In this document: one piece after another, positions 43,967 to 53,283 of the stretch
Numbering within the stretch: position 1 is the stretch's first letter
Layout: each line of letters begins with the position of its first letter
Assembly: GCA_947564645.1 (NCBI GenBank)
Contig: CANOCU010000001.1
Span: forward strand, 1 to 64,000
Direction of reading: 5' to 3'
Length of the DNA: 64,000 bases
From: an uncultured Lachnospiraceae bacterium
GTDB lineage: Bacteria; Bacillota; Clostridia; Lachnospirales; Lachnospiraceae
Notes under the pieces: generated by a model
Database searches by the model: none
Told to the model about the DNA's origin: nothing
The model's input: the letters and a program-made list of their open reading frames with translations, nothing else
Program-made: the position numbers and the translations under genes

Positions 43967-45499
43967 TTAGTTCAGGCTCTCAAGATACGCATCCAGCTGT
44001 TTCTGGCATTCCGCGATCACCTTGTCGATTCCTGCCGCCTGCATCGCAGCCCTGTACTCCTCGATGGAAGCTTCCACATTATCCGTATAGCCAAGCTCAA
44101 GCGGCCAGCCGTACTGCTGTCTTGCATTGGTGCATGCCGCAACCTCTGTGGTAATGCTGGAGGTATCCATGACAAAACCGGTGAATTTCTCGGCTCCTAC
44201 GCCCTCTTTGATATTGCCTTCCCACTCTTCACGAATGGTATCGTAAGATTCGGGAACGCCTGCCTGGTTACGGTTCAGATCCATGGTACGAGCCGCCCAC
44301 ATGGCATTGGTAGAATACAGGTCGGTATCCAGGATCGTAAACTGTCCCTCGTCGTTCAACTCATAGCTTGTTCCGAGAACGCCATAATACAGTGCGTCAT
44401 ATACTTCCTGATCCGTGGTCAGCAGATTCCAGAATGCAAGCGCTCTTTCCGGATTCTTAGCCGTGTTGGAGATGACCATACAGTCCTGTGTAAAGGGCAG
44501 ATGCGCAACATCCTTCGTCATAGTGCCAAACTGGAAATCCCATTCCGGATGCAGCACCGTAAGGCCTGACCAAGAATCGATGTTGTGGAATTTGATTCCC
44601 GCTTTACCATTCTGGGTCTTCTGGGAATCCGTATCAGCCAGCGCCGATTTGCTCCAGTAGCCCTTATCACACCACTCTTTACACATCTGATAGAACTCTG
44701 TCGCGCCGTCAAGATCATAGAGCGCCTTGACTATCGGATGCTCTTCCGAAGGATCATAGAACAGGTAACGCAGATTGGAATCCACATCCATCAGACCGTT
44801 CATCCTGGTCCATACAAGGGACAGCTCCGGTCCTGCGGAATACTGGTCGAGCGCTTCCATCTCCGGATGGTTCGCCAGGATATAATCCGCATACTGTTCT
44901 ACTTCTTCGAAGGTATCGATTGTGTCCGTGATCCCTGCCTCCGCCGCGATATCGCCGCGGTAAATGCTTCCGTAAGCCGTATAAGTGGGAAGCAGTGTGG
45001 GAACCGCATACAGCTTGCCGTTTACGGTCGCCTGCTGCAGCGCAGACTCCGAATGCATCGCATAGTTGTCCGGCGCATACTTGGGCAGCATTTCATCCAG
45101 CGCCATAAATGCGCCTCTCTGTGCCAGATTCGTAAAACCAAGCCATCCTGCGCAGTATGCCATATCGAACTCTTCACCCGATGAGAACAACAGCGGATAC
45201 TTCTGTGCATACTCCGCCCAGCCGATCCAGTTGATCTTCAGCGTACAATTTAATTTTTCTTTCAGAAGCGTATTCAGATTCTCGTCCACGATATCCTGTC
45301 CTGCCGGTCTGTCGCTGATCACGTACATGACCAGTTCCACTTCCTTGGATGTGTCAACCTCTCCTGCCGCCGCGCCTGCCGCATCTCCGGAAGACGCCGC
45401 ATCCCCTGAAGAAGACGCCCCGCCTGAGCCGCCGCAGCCCGCAAGTAAGCCAATCGACATCGTTGCCGCAAGCAATACTGCAACCAGTTTCTTTTTCAT
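43967..45499 (-). CDS. Extracellular sugar-binding lipoprotein
   Basis: 510-residue ABC-importer solute-binding protein. Lipobox LLAGC (Cys22), then a Gly/Ser/Ala-rich linker, then the periplasmic-binding fold with a DUF3502-like C-terminal half. The family binds complex oligosaccharides. Followed downstream by GH30 and GH5; the two permeases lie upstream. The cognate ATPase is absent, as in systems that share MsmK/MalK. Confidence 0.92.
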   Translation of the reverse strand: MKKKLVAVLLAATMSIGLLAGCGGSGGASSSGDAASSGDAAGAAAGEVDTSKEVELVMYVISDRPAGQDIVDENLNTLLKEKLNCTLKINWIGWAEYAQKYPLLFSSGEEFDMAYCAGWLGFTNLAQRGAFMALDEMLPKYAPDNYAMHSESALQQATVNGKLYAVPTLLPTYTAYGSIYRGDIAAEAGITDTIDTFEEVEQYADYILANHPEMEALDQYSAGPELSLVWTRMNGLMDVDSNLRYLFYDPSEEHPIVKALYDLDGATEFYQMCKEWCDKGYWSKSALADTDSQKTQNGKAGIKFHNIDSWSGLTVLHPEWDFQFGTMTKDVAHLPFTQDCMVISNTAKNPERALAFWNLLTTDQEVYDALYYGVLGTSYELNDEGQFTILDTDLYSTNAMWAARTMDLNRNQAGVPESYDTIREEWEGNIKEGVGAEKFTGFVMDTSSITTEVAACTNARQQYGWPLELGYTDNVEASIEEYRAAMQAAGIDKVIAECQKQLDAYLESLN

Positions 45500-45595
45500 T
45501 CCTTTTACCTCCTTAATGATCGCGTAGTTTATTTTTCCGCCAAATACTTGGCAATGTTCCCAATACTTATCAGTTTCGCTATCGTTTCCCGCCGG

Positions 45596-46522
45596 TCAGC
45601 CCTTCACGGAACCGATCGTGATACCTGCAATGAAATACCTCTGTACGAACGGATACACGATAACGATCGGTCCGGTGGCAACCACTGCCATGGCAAGCTT
45701 CAGGGAATTGGACGGCAGGTTCGCCACCTGAATGCCGGCCTGTGCGGCGATCCTGGCAAGCGCCTGGGTCTGCTGCTGAATGGAGTACAACATATACTGC
45801 AAAGGATATTTCTCCTCGGTGCTCATATACAGCATCGCATTATACCAGTCGTTCCAGTAGCCCAGCGCCAGGAACAGACCGATGGTCGCCAGTCCCGACT
45901 TCAGCAACGGGAAGATGATGGTGAAGAAGATCCTCCACTCGCCCGCACCGTCCAGCTTCGCCGATTCCACCAGTGAGAACGGAATGTTATTGACAAACGT
46001 CCTCATGATCAGCAGATAGAAGACATTGAACATGCCCGGCAGGATGAGCGCCAGCATATTGTCCCGCAAATGCAGATACTGGATATAGAAGATATAGGTG
46101 CTGACCATTCCGCCGTTAAACAGCGTTGTAAAATAGAAGAAGAAGGACAGCACATTCCTGTATTTGAAATCCTTACGGCTGATCACGTAAGCCGTGATCG
46201 TCGTCAGCAGAAGGCCCAGTACCGTACCTACCAGCGTGATGAAGATCGATACGCCGTATGCCCGGAAGATACGTTCCGGTGTCTTGAAGATAATACTGTA
46301 TGCCTCTGTCGAAAATTCTCCCGGCAGCAGGCTGAATCCATGGAAACTGATCCACTGCTCCGCCGTGAAGGAACCGGAAACCAGAAGCAGGAACGGGATC
46401 AGGCAGATCACGGCAATGACCGCCACAATCGCATAGCAGATTATATAGAAAACTTTGGATGAAGCGCTCAGCTTGATCTTACGCGGCGCCGACATCATTA
46501 AATCTTTATCTTTATTTGCCAT
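45596..46522 (-). CDS. Sugar ABC permease, MalG/LplC-like
   Basis: 308 residues, six membrane helices, and the EAA loop ESAKLDGAGEWRIFFTIIFPL at about residue 190-210. ATG 46522 with a GGAG-type site. Partner of the permease at 46538; together they form the importer channel for the lipoprotein at 43967. Confidence 0.92.
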   Translation of the reverse strand: MANKDKDLMMSAPRKIKLSASSKVFYIICYAIVAVIAVICLIPFLLLVSGSFTAEQWISFHGFSLLPGEFSTEAYSIIFKTPERIFRAYGVSIFITLVGTVLGLLLTTITAYVISRKDFKYRNVLSFFFYFTTLFNGGMVSTYIFYIQYLHLRDNMLALILPGMFNVFYLLIMRTFVNNIPFSLVESAKLDGAGEWRIFFTIIFPLLKSGLATIGLFLALGYWNDWYNAMLYMSTEEKYPLQYMLYSIQQQTQALARIAAQAGIQVANLPSNSLKLAMAVVATGPIVIVYPFVQRYFIAGITIGSVKG

Positions 46523-46537
46523 AATATACCTCTCCTC

Positions 46538-47458
46538 CTAGAACAGCGCGTAGTCTTCATCGATCTTCTTCACAACCGTATTGACGATCATGATGATCGC
46601 GAAGCAGAGTACTGACTGGTAGAACGTAGCTGCCGCCGTCATACCGATATCAGGATTGGTGATCAGGGAACGAAATACATAGGTATCGATAACGTCCGTC
46701 GCATTAAACAGCTGCCCGTTATTGCCGACGATCTGATAGAACATCTCGAAATCGCCGCGCAGGATACGTCCAACCTGCAGCAGTACCATCGTTACAAGCG
46801 TAGGCCTGATCGAAGGTAATGTGATATAACGGATCCTCTGGAAGATTGTCGCGCCGTCGATCTCGGCTGCCTCGTTGATCTCCCCGTCCACGCCGGTGAC
46901 TGCCGCTATGTAGATGACCGAGTTATATCCTGTCCATTTCCATGCATTGAAAGCACAGATGATAATCGGCCAGGCCATGGGCATCATATAGTAGTTGATC
47001 TTCTCACCGCCGAGAGAACTGATCAGCGTATTGATCAGACCTGTCTCATAGTTGAAGATAGAGAATACGAAGACGCCGACTACAACCCAGGAAATAAAGT
47101 ACGGCAGCAGAATGACCGTCTGCGTTACCTTCTTAAAGTACTTTGCCCGGATCTCCGTGATAAAGATCGCAATCACCACTGCCAGAAGCTGGGAAGTGAC
47201 CAGATTGAGCAGATTATAAAGAATGGTATTTCTGGTGATCAGCCAGCCGGTTCCCGAATTGAACAGGTAGCCGAAGTTTTGCAGCCCGTTGAAGGGACTG
47301 CCGAACACGCCCAGATTGTACTGATACTCTTTAAACGCCAGTATCAGGCCGCTCATGGGAAAATACTGCATGACGAGAACCAGGATGAACGCAGGCGCCG
47401 CCATGGCAAAAAGAGCTTTGTTCTTCTTAAATTCATATAAGAAGCCTTCTTTTTTCAT
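46538..47458 (-). CDS. Sugar ABC permease, MalF/LplB-like
   Basis: 306 residues from ATG 47458 (GGAGGGTACAC upstream; a longer frame to 47545 has no ribosome site). Six helices and the EAA loop EAAEIDGATIFQRIRYITLPS. First gene of the structural part of the locus, transcribed from its own promoter at 47544-47572. Confidence 0.92.
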   Translation of the reverse strand: MKKEGFLYEFKKNKALFAMAAPAFILVLVMQYFPMSGLILAFKEYQYNLGVFGSPFNGLQNFGYLFNSGTGWLITRNTILYNLLNLVTSQLLAVVIAIFITEIRAKYFKKVTQTVILLPYFISWVVVGVFVFSIFNYETGLINTLISSLGGEKINYYMMPMAWPIIICAFNAWKWTGYNSVIYIAAVTGVDGEINEAAEIDGATIFQRIRYITLPSIRPTLVTMVLLQVGRILRGDFEMFYQIVGNNGQLFNATDVIDTYVFRSLITNPDIGMTAAATFYQSVLCFAIIMIVNTVVKKIDEDYALF

Positions 47459-47543
47459 GTGTACCCTCCTTACTTGGTTGATTTTGAATTTCATTTGCCT
47501 GCGAAATGCTCTTTCACTTTTTCGTTCAACAAATGCTATAAGC

Positions 47544-47572
47544 ATTATAGATATTTTTTTGTGCGGTTTGAA
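47544..47572 (-). promoter_or_regulatory. Promoter of the importer and glycosidase genes
   Basis: -35 TTCAAA (47572-47567), 17 bases, -10 TATAAT (47549-47544) on the minus strand; leader about 80 nt. A catabolite or regulator site is not evident. Confidence 0.6.
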
Positions 47573-47657
47573 TATAGCAAAACTATGAAATTAAGGAATA
47601 TTTTATGATTCTTTACTTTTTGTTTACTTTTCGCCTGTATTTTTTTATTATTTTAAG

Positions 47658-49637
47658 CTATCTGCCGGAATATGACTCTCCGGAGATCTGTCCCGGGGCC
47701 CATCTGCCGTCATTCTGCCTTTTTGCTGTATTTTCCCGGCAGTATTGTGGTTCGGAACATGCATTTTCAGACATTTTCAGACAAATTGCACAAAAAAAAG
47801 AAGAACCCGCTACAGGATTCTCCTTCTGAAATACTAGGATCTTCGCTTCCGCCTCCTCCATCGTCATCGCCGGGAGCAGGATAAAGGCCGTCGTTCCCTC
47901 CCCGAGAACACTTTCGTACCTGACCCCATACTCTTCCCCAAAACACAATTTGATCCGGAAATTGATATTCTTGATCCCATACCCGCCCTTGATCTGGCTG
48001 ATATTGAGCGACACCGCATCTTCCATCTGCTGCTGCGTCATGCCGGGCCCGTCGTCCCTGACCGTAAACAGGATATCTTCCCCCTGCCGCTGCACCCTGA
48101 TGGCAATGCGGCACTGTTTGATCTCCGCATTCTCTCCGATCCCGTGCAGGATCGCATTCTCCACGAAGGGCTGCAGGATTATGTTCAAACAGGCCAGGGA
48201 CTTAAGTTCCTCCGGCACCTCCGCCTCCAGATGGACCGCATCGTCATAATGGAACTTCTGGATATTGACATAGACCTGCACGTGCTCCACTTCTTCTCCG
48301 ATACTGATCAGATCCTGTCCGTGATTCAGGCTCAGCCGGTAAAACCGCGCCAGGTTCCAGGCGATCTTCTCGATGTCCTCCGCCTCATAATCCATGGCGA
48401 TCCAGTTGATCAAATCCAGCGTATTGTACAGGAAATGCGGGTTGATCTGAGCCTGCAGCGCACGCAGCTCCGCCACCCTGGCATCCTTACCGAGTTGGAA
48501 ATGCTCTCTAAGCAGCCTGCGGACCTCCCCCACCATGAAGTTAAAATTCCGGTAGACCTCTTCCACCTCGTCTCCCTGCTGGATCGAAGGCAGCTGTACG
48601 TTGAGATCACCGTCCTGCAGATGCTGCATCTGCGTACTCAGTTTCTTTAACCTGCCCACATAATAATCGGACAGAAAATACGATACGGACATGATCATGA
48701 TCATCATAATGACCACCGCCACCATGGAACTCATGACCAGGCTGCGGAACTGTCCGTCATATTCTTCGGCAGGGATCAGCGAGACCATCTGCCAGCCGGT
48801 ATTCTCTATCGCTTCTCTCTTCGCATAATAAGCGCTCTGTCCTATCCTGACGGCTTCCCAGACGCTTTCTTCCTCTATATACGGCAGCAGATCCCGCCCC
48901 TTTAGCTCTGCAAACAGAACCTCGTTGGAAGATACCGCCCCTCCCCCCTCTGCATTGACCAAATAAACCAGGCCGTTGGAAGTAATATTGGCATTCTCCA
49001 TGACCTGCGCGAGCAGCTTTCCGTCTATACTGACACTGCACACCCCCAGAGGCTTCCCGCTGCCGCTTTCCTTGATCTGATGGTACAGCGTCAGCATCTC
49101 GAAGGTGTCCATGGACCCGATATCCCGTCTTTCCTCACTATGCGCCAGATAATCCCTGCCCAGAGCAAAATATTCCATCATCTGATCGTAGTCGCTCCGC
49201 TCTTCCAGTCTGGTATTCGGGAAGATATAGTATTGATTGCTCACATAAATGATATCCTCAGGTATGTACAGGCCGAATCGGTAGAACGTATTGGAAAATT
49301 CGAGAGAGGCAAACGCCCTGTTCAAAGTGTAAAATTCCTGATACTGCTCCTTCAGTTTCCGCGATCCGGTGAAATCCTTGGAAGAAAGGATCCCATAGAT
49401 CTCCCTGTTATTTTCCACCAGTTCTGTAAGGTATTCCATATTATGGAGATAGCTGCTCACAAAAGAGACCGCCTGGCTGATGGACTGCTCCATGGAATAG
49501 TTCAGCTGACTCTTAAATTTGTCCAGCAGGGCAGGATACAGAAAGGCGGCGACCGCCGCCTGTATGATCAGCAGCGGCACGGCGAAATAGATCATCATCC
49601 GCTTCTGCATGGATATCTTAGCCATCATTGTTTTCAT
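47658..49637 (-). CDS. YesM-type sensor histidine kinase
   Basis: 659 residues: membrane helix near 14-34, extracellular Cache-like domain to about 290, second helix about 300-322, HAMP (about 325-375), His-kinase dimerisation region with His401 in NPHFLYNTL, and a GHKL ATPase domain. Start ATG overlaps the regulator stop (ATGA at 49634-49637). The last ~50 codons (after KENPVAGSSFF) run through an intrinsic terminator and into non-coding-like sequence; the natural stop was probably lost. In this family the pair senses the imported sugar. Confidence 0.9.
   Translation of the reverse strand: MKTMMAKISMQKRMMIYFAVPLLIIQAAVAAFLYPALLDKFKSQLNYSMEQSISQAVSFVSSYLHNMEYLTELVENNREIYGILSSKDFTGSRKLKEQYQEFYTLNRAFASLEFSNTFYRFGLYIPEDIIYVSNQYYIFPNTRLEERSDYDQMMEYFALGRDYLAHSEERRDIGSMDTFEMLTLYHQIKESGSGKPLGVCSVSIDGKLLAQVMENANITSNGLVYLVNAEGGGAVSSNEVLFAELKGRDLLPYIEEESVWEAVRIGQSAYYAKREAIENTGWQMVSLIPAEEYDGQFRSLVMSSMVAVVIMMIMIMSVSYFLSDYYVGRLKKLSTQMQHLQDGDLNVQLPSIQQGDEVEEVYRNFNFMVGEVRRLLREHFQLGKDARVAELRALQAQINPHFLYNTLDLINWIAMDYEAEDIEKIAWNLARFYRLSLNHGQDLISIGEEVEHVQVYVNIQKFHYDDAVHLEAEVPEELKSLACLNIILQPFVENAILHGIGENAEIKQCRIAIRVQRQGEDILFTVRDDGPGMTQQQMEDAVSLNISQIKGGYGIKNINFRIKLCFGEEYGVRYESVLGEGTTAFILLPAMTMEEAEAKILVFQKENPVAGSSFFCAICLKMSENACSEPQYCRENTAKRQNDGRWAPGQISGESYSGR
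47791..47824 (-). terminator. Intrinsic terminator inside the 3' end of the kinase frame
   Basis: Minus-strand stem AAGGAGAATCC / GGGTTCTTCTT with one mismatch (arms about 47814-47824 and 47798-47808), followed by eight Ts (47791-47798 complement). The kinase frame reads straight through it. Confidence 0.8.
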
Positions 49638-51121
49638 CGAACCGATAAACTCTCCTTATATTCCGACGGTGTCATATTCGTCTTCTTCTTGAAGATCTTG
49701 GCGAAATAGTTGGCGTCCTCATACCCCACCATGGAAGCCACCTGATAGAATTTCAGCTGCGGTTCCTTCATCAGCAGCTTCGCCCGGTCGATCCGCACAT
49801 CCACCATATACTGTCCGATCGTCAGACCCGCACTCTTCTTAAACACATTGCTCAGATAGGTCGGCGTGAGATAGACATGGTCGGCCAGCGTCTTGATGGA
49901 GAAGGAAGAATCGCCGTAATTCTCCCAGATATAATCCATGACCCGCTTCACCACATAGGTGCCCTTCTGTGCCTCCCCATCCTCGAAAAGACCGGAAAGG
50001 CAGCTCTGCAGATACTGGTTCATCTCCGCAAAAGTAGCCACATGCTCGAAATACTCCGCGTCGGTATCCTCCTCATGATTCTTATCGGTGAGAAGCAGTG
50101 CGATCTCCGCCTGTCTGATGACCCGGTTCAGGGCATAGTAGACATGGCGGACCGCCCCGTTTAAGAAGACCTGCTTCCGCTCCAGTTCCTGCGCAAAATT
50201 ATCGAGCAGTTCTATGGCCGCCTCCTCTTTCTTGCCGGACACCGCCTCGGCAAAGCGCTCCACCACGCTCATATCTTCCTCAAACCCGTGGCTGCCCTGC
50301 AATTCTTCGGGAAAGGCCACATGGTTCCAGCCTAGATAAGCCAGAGCCTTCTTCACCTGCCTGGCCGTCTGCCAGGAATCGGTGATGTGCTCCGTCCCCT
50401 CCACCCGGCTGCCCATGGCCAGAAACCAGCGGATCTCCTCCCCCAGGCTCTGCTCGATCAGCTGAATATATTCCTTCCGCACGGACGCTCCCAGGGGCTG
50501 TTCCTGCTCTCCGCCCAACAGGAAAGAGATCGTCGTCGGATCCGAGATCTCCGACAGCATCGCCAGGCCATACTTCTTAAGCCACCCGTCCATGCCTTCC
50601 GTCAGATTCTGTTTGATCTGGGCCAAGCCCTCCTGCTGTCCCAGATGCAGGATACCCATCCGGAAAACATTCTTTCCTCTGATATCAATGGGAAAAGAAG
50701 CCGAATCGATGAACAGCGTATGCAGCTGCGCCTCCTTATGCTCCATTGTCTTCCGATACCGGCACACAGCCTCCTGCACCGCCTCCGAGATATCCTTTCT
50801 GTTGATCGGCTTCTCCACATACCGCACCGCCTGCAGATCAATGGCCGCCTTCAGATATTCCTTGTCCGCATAACCGGTCACGAAGATGATCTCGATCTCC
50901 GGGAAAAGCTGCCGCAGTTTCCGGCACAGTGAGATACCGTTCTCTCCGGGCATGGAGATATCGGATACCACGATATCCGGTATGTAGCTCTCACAGATCG
51001 CAAGCGCTTCCTGCGCGTTTGCCGCCACCCGGATCTCACTGATCCCCAGACTCTCCCACTTGATGTGCTTCACCAGCCCATTACGAATGATCGACTCGTC
51101 CTCCACAATAATAATTTTCAA
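49634..51121 (-). CDS. YesN-type response regulator (AraC output)
   Basis: 495 residues: receiver with D54 (SDISMPGE) and ...EDES acid pocket, a long helical linker (about 130-390), and two AraC helix-turn-helix motifs at about 400-490 (SIKTLADHVYLTPTYLSNVFKK). The start is TTG at 51121, with nine consecutive Gs on the message at the ribosome-site position; no better ATG is available. Pairs with the kinase downstream. It should activate the sugar importer and glycosidase genes. Confidence 0.9.
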   Translation of the reverse strand: MKIIIVEDESIIRNGLVKHIKWESLGISEIRVAANAQEALAICESYIPDIVVSDISMPGENGISLCRKLRQLFPEIEIIFVTGYADKEYLKAAIDLQAVRYVEKPINRKDISEAVQEAVCRYRKTMEHKEAQLHTLFIDSASFPIDIRGKNVFRMGILHLGQQEGLAQIKQNLTEGMDGWLKKYGLAMLSEISDPTTISFLLGGEQEQPLGASVRKEYIQLIEQSLGEEIRWFLAMGSRVEGTEHITDSWQTARQVKKALAYLGWNHVAFPEELQGSHGFEEDMSVVERFAEAVSGKKEEAAIELLDNFAQELERKQVFLNGAVRHVYYALNRVIRQAEIALLLTDKNHEEDTDAEYFEHVATFAEMNQYLQSCLSGLFEDGEAQKGTYVVKRVMDYIWENYGDSSFSIKTLADHVYLTPTYLSNVFKKSAGLTIGQYMVDVRIDRAKLLMKEPQLKFYQVASMVGYEDANYFAKIFKKKTNMTPSEYKESLSVR

Positions 51122-51164
51122 ACGGTCTTACCCCCCCCCTGAAAAAATCCACGTTTGACCGTTT
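51120..51164 (-). promoter_or_regulatory. G9 tract ribosome site flanked by AAACGGTC dyad
   Basis: AAACGGTC (51120-51127) and GACCGTTT (51157-51164) could pair across 29 bases that hold the run of nine Gs (Cs on plus, 51131-51139). The G-run occupies the Shine-Dalgarno position of the TTG start. Length change or hairpin formation would alter translation of the regulator. Confidence 0.55.
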
Positions 51165-51174
51165 ATTTCCGCAA

Positions 51175-51202
51175 CTAATATCAGTAAAAATGCCGATGTC
51201 AA
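51175..51202 (-). promoter_or_regulatory. Promoter of the two-component pair
   Basis: -35 TTGACA (51202-51197), 16 bases, -10 TATTAG (51180-51175). Confidence 0.6.
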
Positions 51203-51267
51203 CAAACATTATGCTCAACTTTTACTTCATCATTATAACAAACTATACAAAGCGTGTAAACAAATAT

Positions 51268-51306
51268 TAAAAAAGGGCAGGCACAATCTACAATCATGCC
51301 TGTCCC
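51268..51306 (-). terminator. Terminator of the oligopeptide importer operon
   Basis: Minus-strand stem GGACAGGCA / TGCCTGCCC (arms about 51297-51305 and 51275-51283) with T6 tail (51269-51274 complement). About 75 bases after the oppA stop. Confidence 0.85.
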
Positions 51307-51379
51307 CTATTATTCATTTCGCTAAGAATATTACCGCTCACAGCACGGCTGCTCTTCACGGTTAAGATCCTGCGCTTTC

Positions 51380-53197
51380 TTACTCAGCCGTATCTTCCTC
51401 TGCAGCTTCGTCTACTGCCGCGTCCACGTCAGCTTCCACATCCGCAGCCGCATCAGCCGCACCGTCGCCATCCGTGATATCCGCATACATGAAGTACCAG
51501 TATCCGTAAGGTGAATGCCAGGATCCGGTGATCTTCGGGCTCTGTAACCAGAAGTCATTGTAGTAAGCTACCGGAATACATCCTGCCTCTTCCATCAGAA
51601 TATCCTCTGCCGTGTGAAGCGCCTCGGAACGCTCCGCAGCATCCAGCGTTGTTCTGGAAAGTTCCATCGCCGCATCATACTCGGCATTGCTGAACTTACC
51701 GTCGTTGTTACCGTTGGTGGAGTAAAGCAGATCCAGCATGTTGGAAGGATCGCTGTAGTCGCCTACCCAGCCGTTACGGGAAGACTCATAGTCACCGTTA
51801 CGTCTCATGGGTGTGAAGCTTGCCCACTCTACGATCTCCACGGACAAGTCGATACCAAGCTCTGCCCATGCCTGCTGTAAGTACTCAGCAACTACCTTGT
51901 GATACCCTGCATCGTTGGTAGAATAAGTAATGGAAGGGAAACCTTCGCCGCCCGGATAACCTGCCTCTTCTAACAGAGCCTTGGCTTCTTCCAGGTTTGC
52001 CTCATAATTTGTCGTATCGATGTAAGGCTGTCCGCCGTTTGCATTGTCGATGAACTGGCTTCCATCCGTATCGATCCAGCCGGGACCCATGAAGTTGCTT
52101 GCCGGTGAATAAGTACCCTGCATCAGCGTATTGGCCACATACTCACGGTCGATCGCCAGGCTCAGTGCCTTACGGACTAACGGATTGTCAAAAGGCTCTT
52201 TCTGTGTATTCAGGCTCAGGTAGTACGTACCGATGATCGGATCCACGAAGAACTCGCCGTTGCCTTCCAGGGAAGGGATCTCCTCTGTAGGAACGTCCTT
52301 GATCATCAGAACCTCGCCTGTCTGGTATGCACCGTAAGATGCGCCGGCGTCCTCGATCAGATTCCACTTGATACCGTCCAGTTTGATCGCGTCTGCGTTC
52401 CAGTAGTTAGGGTTCTTGCTCATCAGAATGTGAGAGCCGGGTACCCACTCGGATACATAGAACGGTCCGTTGGAAATATAAGTCTCTGCCGCAGTAGCCC
52501 ATGCATCGCCGTTCGCCTCAACAGTCGCCTGCTGAACCGGGCTTAAGGTCGCGAATGCTGCCAGGCTGCCGAAGTAAGAGCAGGGGCTGGTCAGCGTAAC
52601 AACCAGTGTCTTGTCATCTGTTGCTTCAACCTGCAGAGCATCCAGATCGCCTGCAACTGCCTCATTGAATCCTGCTACCATGCCAAGAACCGTCTCTGCG
52701 TAGGGAGCCGCTACCATCGGGTCGCACACTCTCTTCCAGCTGTATACGAAATCGTTGGCTGTCAGATCGGAACCGTCAGACCATTTCAGTCCGTCGCGAA
52801 GCGTGAAAGTCCATGTAAGACCATCCTCGCTCGTCTCCCAACTCTCCGCCTGTCCGGGGATCAGCTTGCCTTCCTCGTCTACTGCCAGCAGGCACTCAAA
52901 GGAATGTAATAACATGTTACCGCCGTCTACCGCACTGTTCAGGGCGGGATCGATGGTCTCCGGGTCAGGGCCTACCTGAACGGAAAGGATCTTCTCTCCG
53001 GTCGCGGGCGCTGCTGCTGCGTCTGTCTCTTCACCGGCCGCATCTGCGGTATCGTCTGCCGCTGCGTCATCACCCGCTGCATCCGTGCTCTCTTCTGCCG
53101 GTGCAGAATCCGTAGCCGGCGCATCGCTGCCGCCGCAGGCTGTCAGACCGAATACCATGGTCGCTGCCAGTAAGAGTGAAACTACTCTTTTCTTCAT
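51380..53197 (-). CDS. oppA: Oligopeptide-binding lipoprotein OppA
   Basis: 605 residues. Lipobox LTAC (Cys21), an Asp/Ala/Glu-rich linker (about 24-80), a full SBP_bac_5 peptide-binding fold, and a second Ala/Asp/Glu-rich tail at the C-terminus (about 575-605). ATG 53197 follows GAGGAGGAAAC. Last gene of the opp operon, after a gap of about 87 bases. Captures peptides outside the cell; the acidic tails have no evident role and may act as wall-spanning spacers. Confidence 0.95.
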   Translation of the reverse strand: MKKRVVSLLLAATMVFGLTACGGSDAPATDSAPAEESTDAAGDDAAADDTADAAGEETDAAAAPATGEKILSVQVGPDPETIDPALNSAVDGGNMLLHSFECLLAVDEEGKLIPGQAESWETSEDGLTWTFTLRDGLKWSDGSDLTANDFVYSWKRVCDPMVAAPYAETVLGMVAGFNEAVAGDLDALQVEATDDKTLVVTLTSPCSYFGSLAAFATLSPVQQATVEANGDAWATAAETYISNGPFYVSEWVPGSHILMSKNPNYWNADAIKLDGIKWNLIEDAGASYGAYQTGEVLMIKDVPTEEIPSLEGNGEFFVDPIIGTYYLSLNTQKEPFDNPLVRKALSLAIDREYVANTLMQGTYSPASNFMGPGWIDTDGSQFIDNANGGQPYIDTTNYEANLEEAKALLEEAGYPGGEGFPSITYSTNDAGYHKVVAEYLQQAWAELGIDLSVEIVEWASFTPMRRNGDYESSRNGWVGDYSDPSNMLDLLYSTNGNNDGKFSNAEYDAAMELSRTTLDAAERSEALHTAEDILMEEAGCIPVAYYNDFWLQSPKITGSWHSPYGYWYFMYADITDGDGAADAAADVEADVDAAVDEAAEEDTAE

Positions 53198-53283
53198 AAT
53201 GTTTCCTCCTCTTAGAATAAGAATTATAAAAGTATCTATAAACTGTACAGGCTCTGTGAAAAGCCTATATCGGTTTACCATAA

